Source of the DNA: an uncultured Eubacteriales bacterium
GTDB lineage: Bacteria > Bacillota > Clostridia > Oscillospirales > Acutalibacteraceae
NCBI GenBank assembly: GCA_934525065.1
Contig: CAKSYX010000037.1
Location: forward strand, 1 to 17,543
Direction: 5' to 3'
Length of the DNA: 17,543 nt
Under the pieces are notes generated by a model. It did not search any database. It worked only from the letters and a program-made list of their open reading frames with translations, and had not been told where the DNA came from. Of this stretch, positions 14,080-17,543 are shown piece after piece; within the stretch, counting starts at the first letter, position 1, and every line of letters starts with the position of its first letter. The translations under genes were made by a program, and so were the position numbers.

Positions 14080-14400
14080 TCCAGTGTCCGGAATCGGGCG
14101 GAACACAATCCGCCCGGGAAACCTCACCGTTTGCAGAACAAATAAATGAACTGCAAATGGTAAGGTCATGGGGGCCTCAAGCGACCACCGTATTTAGATG
14201 CTAGATGCTAGACACTAGACACTGGATACTGGATACAATCAACTTAAAAGACAGCAAACACCCTAACGTCCTGCACAACATAAAAACAAACCTCAGCTTC
14301 GTACGGGCGGGGCATGACCCGCCCATGAAACCTTGCCGCTTGCACCGCATAAAAATAAACACATCTAACATCTAAAATCTAATATCTAACATCTATCTTT
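14080..14400. repeat. Intergenic repeat mosaic after glgB
   Basis: There is no gene here. A strong hairpin CGGGCGGA-ACACAA-TCCGCCCG (14095-14116) follows the glgB stop by 15 nt but has no T-run. A decayed GC hairpin lies near 14169-14188. A diverged copy of the 77-bp block spans about 14189-14262, followed by CCTGCACAACATAAAAACAA. A GC hairpin GGGCGGG-GCATGA-CCCGCCC (14305-14324) follows. Finally an arm begins TGCACCGCATAAAAATAAAC (14341) and runs into heptads up to 14395. The matching left arm is absent, so the element looks truncated near glgB. Confidence 0.75.
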
Positions 14401-14404
14401 GCTG

Positions 14405-14531
14405 CGCTCCCCGCGCGGGGATTACTTTTGTCGATTGAAACAAAAGTAATCAAAAATGCGCTTTTCATACGGCGCGAGAGGTCGCCGAAATCGGAGTTTC
14501 TACGAAACTCGATTATCGTCTCCATCGCGCC
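14405..14531. other. Structured non-coding segment upstream of glgC
   Basis: Four inverted repeats lie in about 125 bp. CCCCGCGCGGGG is at 14409-14420. ATTACTTTTGT-CGATTGAA-ACAAAAGTAAT (11 bp perfect) is at 14421-14450. GGCGCGA (14471-14477) pairs with TCGCGCC (14525-14531) and encloses GAGTTTC-TAC-GAAACTC (14494-14510). The composition is unlike the heptad family. It could be a structured RNA or a separate repeat. Frames crossing it look spurious: no ribosome binding site and a low-complexity Arg/Ser-rich product. Confidence 0.5.
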
Positions 14532-14776
14532 TACAACAACAGTTCTGCTCTTCCCCCTCACCGAACACAAAATCCGCTTTCATAAGCGCACACTCTGTTG
14601 TGCCCTGCAATCGGCAAAGCGAAAAAGAAAAGCTTCTGCCCACTTTCAGACGCGGATTTTTTCTGCAAGGAGAAAGGTTTTCTCAATTCCTGGGTTTAAT
14701 TAAAACAGCCTGACGTCTTGCAGAACATAAAAATAAACACATCCAACATCTAATATCTAATATCTAACATCTAAAA
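14532..14776. repeat. glgC leader: unrecognised DNA, then a solo repeat arm
   Basis: Bases 14532-14705 hold nothing I recognise. Bases 14711-14776 form a single repeat arm (TGACGTCTTGCAGAACATAA, then AAATAAACAC and five heptads). The last heptad, ATCTAAA, merges into the glgC ribosome binding site AAAGGAGG, so the repeat fixes the leader sequence next to the translation start. Confidence 0.7.
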
Positions 14777-14787
14777 GGAGGAGTTTC

Positions 14788-16005
14788 ATGGCAAAGAAAA
14801 CCGAATGTCTTGCAATGCTTCTTGCCGGCGGACAGGGAAGCCGTCTCGGAATACTCACAAAGAACATTGCAAAGCCTGCCGTTCCTTACGGCGGAAAGTA
14901 CCGTATAATTGATTTCCCTCTTTCAAACTGCATAAACTCCGGCATTGAAACTGTCGGCGTTTTGACCCAGTATCAACCGCTTGAGCTGAACGATTACATC
15001 GGCAACGGCGCGGCATGGGACCTTGACCGTGCGCACGGCGGAGTGCACATTCTTTCGCCCTATCAGCAAATCAAGGGCACTCAGTGGTACAAGGGCACGG
15101 CGAACGCAATTTATCAGAACATCAACTTCATTGACCGCTATAATCCCGAGTATGTTGCCGTCCTTTCGGGCGACCATATCTATAAAATGGACTATGCAAA
15201 AATGCTTGCCTATCACAAGGAAAAGAACGCCGCCTGCACCATCGCAATGCTTGAGGTACCTTGGGAAGAGGCTTCAAGGTTCGGTTTGATGTTCGTCAAC
15301 GACGACGGCTCGATCAGCGAGTTTGAGGAAAAGCCGAAAAATCCGCGCAGCAACAAGGCCTCCATGGGTGTTTATATTTTTACCTGGAGCGTTCTGCGCA
15401 AATATCTCATCGATGATGAAAACAATCCCGATTCCGGAAACGACTTCGGCCACGATGTAATTCCCGCAATGCACTCAGCGGGCGAAAGGCTTTTTGCCTA
15501 TCAGTTTGACGGCTATTGGAAGGACGTCGGAACAATAGACTCCCTTTGGGAAGCTAACCTTGACCTGCTCAATCCGAAGGTTGACCTTGACCTTTCGGAC
15601 AACAGCTGGAAAATCTATTCAAAAACCACCGCCGCTCCGCCGCATTTTATTTCGGAAAAGGCCGCGGTTGAAAATTCAATGATTGCCGAAGGCTGCGAAA
15701 TTTCCGGAGAGGTCGATTATTCCGTTCTCTTTTCAAACGTTACGGTTGAAGAGGGCGCAACGGTTCGCTATTCGATAGTGATGCCCGGAACAGTGATCAA
15801 GTCCGGTGCCGTTGTTGAATATTCAATCGTTGCGGAAAACGCAGTGATTGAAGAAAACGCCCATGTCGGCAACGATCCGGCTTCAATGAGCAACGCCTTT
15901 GACGATTGGGGCATTGCCGTGGTCGGTGAAAAAGTGAAGGTCGGCAAGGGTGCCGCCGTTGCCGCAAAAGCAATGGTTGACAAAGATGTAAAGGAGGCAA
16001 AGTGA
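14788..16005 (+). CDS. glgC: Glucose-1-phosphate adenylyltransferase, catalytic subunit
   Basis: GlgC forms ADP-glucose from ATP and glucose-1-phosphate, the committed step of glycogen synthesis. The 405 residues begin with the nucleotide-binding motif LLAGGQGSRLGILTKNIAKP (11-30) and KYRIIDFPLSNCINSG. Catalytic D129 lies in LSGDHIYKMDY (equivalent to E. coli D142), and K182 in EFEEKPKNP binds glucose-1-phosphate (E. coli K195). GYWKDVGTIDSLWEANLDL follows at 242-260. The C-terminal third is a left-handed beta-helix of hexapeptide-like repeats (SVLFSNVTVEEGATV and similar). ATG is preceded by AAAGGAGG. It overlaps glgD by one base, so the two subunits are translationally coupled. Confidence 0.97.
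   Translation: MAKKTECLAMLLAGGQGSRLGILTKNIAKPAVPYGGKYRIIDFPLSNCINSGIETVGVLTQYQPLELNDYIGNGAAWDLDRAHGGVHILSPYQQIKGTQWYKGTANAIYQNINFIDRYNPEYVAVLSGDHIYKMDYAKMLAYHKEKNAACTIAMLEVPWEEASRFGLMFVNDDGSISEFEEKPKNPRSNKASMGVYIFTWSVLRKYLIDDENNPDSGNDFGHDVIPAMHSAGERLFAYQFDGYWKDVGTIDSLWEANLDLLNPKVDLDLSDNSWKIYSKTTAAPPHFISEKAAVENSMIAEGCEISGEVDYSVLFSNVTVEEGATVRYSIVMPGTVIKSGAVVEYSIVAENAVIEENAHVGNDPASMSNAFDDWGIAVVGEKVKVGKGAAVAAKAMVDKDVKEAK
15991..15997 (+). promoter_or_regulatory. Ribosome binding site deciding the glgD start
   Basis: AAGGAGG is 7 nt before ATG 16005 and only 4 nt before the alternative GTG 16002. The spacing favours the ATG, which overlaps the glgC stop as TGATG. Confidence 0.75.
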
Positions 16006-17117
16006 TGCGCGCTTCAAACGTTCTCGGAATAATTTATTCTAACGTCTATGACGAATATCTGAGTGAGCTGACCGGTGTCAGAACAATGGGCTCAGTTCCC
16101 TTTGCCGGAAGATACCGCCTGATTGACTTTGTCCTTTCCGGAATGGTCAACTGCGGAATCACAAAGGTCGGCGTCAGCACAAAGAGCAACTATCAGTCGC
16201 TCATGGATCACCTCGGTTCGGGCAAAGCGTGGGATCTTTCAAGAAAGCGCGACGGATTGACCCTCCTTCCGCCGTTCAGCCTCGGCGAAAACGGAGGCGT
16301 ATACAGCCACCGCTTTGAGGCTCTGCGCGGAATGATGAACTATATTTCGCAAAGCGGAAAGGAGTATGTCCTCTTCTGCGACTGCAACGTTGTCTGCAAC
16401 CTTGACTATGAGCAGTTCATCTCCTCTCATATAGATTCCGGCGCGGATATCACAATAGGCTATAAGCGCGGCGTGAAGCCCGCAATTTCCAACATCATGA
16501 CCTTTGACCTTGAAGGCAGCAGAATCACACGCGCCTCTGTCGGCGAAATGGGCGACGAAGCGAAGAATTATTCGCTCAACATCATAATCATGAAGCGTGT
16601 TCTGCTTGAACGCATTATGAACAGTGCCGCCGCAATGGGTCACACCCGTTTTGAGCGCGATATAATCGGAAAGAACGTTTCCGGTCTCGATATTCGCGGC
16701 TACAAAATTGAAGAATTCGCTGAAATGATCGACTCGCTTCAAAGCTATTACGACATCAGCATGAGCCTGCTTGCAGGAAAGCGCAAGGAGCTTTTCAAAA
16801 GCGGAAGAACGATCTATACCAAGGTCAGAGACGATGTTCCGGCAATTTACGGCGTTTGCTCAAAGGCGTCAAATTCACTGATTGCCGATGGCTGTGTAAT
16901 TAAAGGCACGGTTGAAAACTGCATTCTTTTCCGCGGCGTGTATATCGCCGAGGACGCGGTTGTCAAAAACTCCGTCATTATGCAGGACAGCTATATAAGC
17001 TCCGGCTCAAGAATCAACTGCGCAATTCTTGACAAAAACGTTGTTGTCAAGCCGAACCGTGAAATTTCCGGCGCCGAAACATATCCCGTTTACATCGGAA
17101 AGAACATTACGATCTGA
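16005..17117 (+). CDS. glgD: ADP-glucose pyrophosphorylase regulatory subunit GlgD
   Basis: GlgD is the non-catalytic partner of GlgC in Firmicutes; the GlgC/GlgD complex is more active than GlgC alone in characterised members. The 370-residue protein aligns with GlgC along its length, but the catalytic features have decayed. The GGQGSRL loop is replaced by YSNVYDEYLSEL (11-22), and SGDHIYKMDY is replaced by FCDCNVVCNLDY (124-135). The fold elements FAGRYRLIDFVLSGMVNCGI (33-52) and GSGKAWDL (71-78) remain, and a C-terminal beta-helix is present (SLIADGCVIKGTVENCILF). ATG 16005 is chosen over GTG 16002 because of ribosome-binding-site spacing. Its stop is the TGA inside ATCTGACATCCAAC, which reads as two heptads with one change. 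Confidence 0.95.
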   Translation: MRASNVLGIIYSNVYDEYLSELTGVRTMGSVPFAGRYRLIDFVLSGMVNCGITKVGVSTKSNYQSLMDHLGSGKAWDLSRKRDGLTLLPPFSLGENGGVYSHRFEALRGMMNYISQSGKEYVLFCDCNVVCNLDYEQFISSHIDSGADITIGYKRGVKPAISNIMTFDLEGSRITRASVGEMGDEAKNYSLNIIIMKRVLLERIMNSAAAMGHTRFERDIIGKNVSGLDIRGYKIEEFAEMIDSLQSYYDISMSLLAGKRKELFKSGRTIYTKVRDDVPAIYGVCSKASNSLIADGCVIKGTVENCILFRGVYIAEDAVVKNSVIMQDSYISSGSRINCAILDKNVVVKPNREISGAETYPVYIGKNITI

Positions 17118-17300
17118 CATCCAACTTCGTACGGGCGGGGCTCGTAACCGCCCGATTCTAGATGCTAGATTCTAGACGCTAGATTCTAGACACTAGACAC
17201 TAGATATAGTTAGCCCAAAGGACAGCAAACAACCCAACACCCTGCACTGCATAAAAATTAACACATCTAAAATCTAATATCTAACATCTAAAATCTAACT
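17118..17300. repeat. Repeat mosaic after glgD
   Basis: No gene. A GC hairpin CGGGCGG / CCGCCCG (17132-17154) starts 14 nt after the stop. Then comes an array of CTAGA-type heptads (17157-17210), a diverged conserved block (AGCCCAAAGGACAGCAAAC), an arm core CCTGCACTGCATAAAAATTA, and TTAGATN-type heptads (17263-17300). The hairpin lacks a T-run, so its role as a terminator is unproven. Confidence 0.75.
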
Positions 17301-17543
17301 TCGTACGGGTGGATTGTGTTCCGCCCGTGGGACGTTGCCGTTTGCACACACCCATCTGCAAAACCTCAACATCCCTTAGATAATAGATAATGGATAATAA
17401 ATAATAGATAATAGATATTTGCCGCACAGCGGCAATCTAACATCTAAAATCTAACTTCGTACGGGCGGATTGTGTTCCGCCCGTGGGACGTTGCCGTTTG
17501 CACACACCCATCTGCAAAACCTCAACATCCCTTAGATAATAGA
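17279..17543. repeat. 156-bp tandem duplication, cut by the window end
   Basis: Bases 17279-17387 and 17435-17543 match at 108 of 109 positions (T17310 versus C17466), offset by exactly 156 bp. The unit holds heptads, CTTCGTACGGG with a hairpin (17305-17328 and 17461-17484), TTGCCGTTTGCACACACCCA, an ATAGATAA-type array, and a hairpin TTGCCGC-ACA-GCGGCAA (17419-17435). The second copy runs to the last base, so more units may follow. The same module order occurs at 200-323. Confidence 0.95.

Noticed and set aside
14095..14116. Hairpin after glgB as an intrinsic terminator
   Set aside because: The stem is strong but no T-run follows on the plus strand, and similar hairpins occur throughout the repeats regardless of gene ends.
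14428..14713. Overlapping open frames of 85-91 residues upstream of glgC
   Set aside because: No ribosome binding site, Arg/Ser-rich low-complexity products, and the 5' portion lies across perfect hairpins; the frames are better explained as chance openings in structured DNA.
16002..16004. GTG 16002 as the glgD start
   Set aside because: Only 4 nt from AAGGAGG; ATG 16005 has 7-nt spacing and the common TGATG overlap.

Overview
The window is a stretch of a Firmicutes chromosome, most likely Clostridia of the Ruminococcaceae/Oscillospiraceae type. The evidence is the replication-origin cluster dnaA-dnaN-yaaA-recF-remB-gyrB-gyrA in classical Firmicutes order, a DUF370/RemB gene between recF and gyrB, and the paired GlgC/GlgD ADP-glucose pyrophosphorylase of low-GC Gram-positives. 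This placement is inferred from gene content, not from a database search.

Layout. From position 381 to 10273 the minus strand carries gyrA, gyrB, remB, recF, yaaA, dnaN and dnaA (read right to left: dnaA first, gyrA last). From 10602 to 17117 the plus strand carries an OGG1-type 8-oxoguanine DNA glycosylase, glgB, glgC and glgD. Transcription therefore runs outward from the dnaA region on both sides, as expected at a replication origin. The dnaA-dnaN spacer (8449-8956) holds the best origin signature: five CTA trinucleotides (a DnaA-trio) beside a short GC block and a degenerate DnaA box, pointing from dnaA to dnaN as in Bacillus subtilis. No consensus TTATCCACA box is seen, and the DnaA recognition helix is itself non-canonical. 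The glycogen genes supply branching enzyme and the two subunits of ADP-glucose synthesis.

The unusual part is the intergenic DNA. Outside the two spacers that flank dnaA, almost every gap is a mosaic of one repeat family: arrays of 7-bp units (TTAGATN, or CTAGAYN), GC-rich hairpins beginning CGTACGGG, a conserved middle block, and inverted arms with the core TTTGTTTTTATGNNGTGCA. Several copies have the two-armed form of MITE-like elements. They press tightly against genes. The stop codons of dnaN, remB and glgD lie in heptad-type sequence, the last six codons and the stop region of glgB come from another module, and heptad arrays fill the leaders of gyrB, yaaA and glgC up to the ribosome binding site.

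The protein-coding genes are conserved housekeeping genes and look intact. The novelty candidates are the repeat family, the origin with its altered DnaA helix, a palindrome that covers the dnaN ribosome binding site, and overlapping promoters between dnaA and the glycosylase gene.
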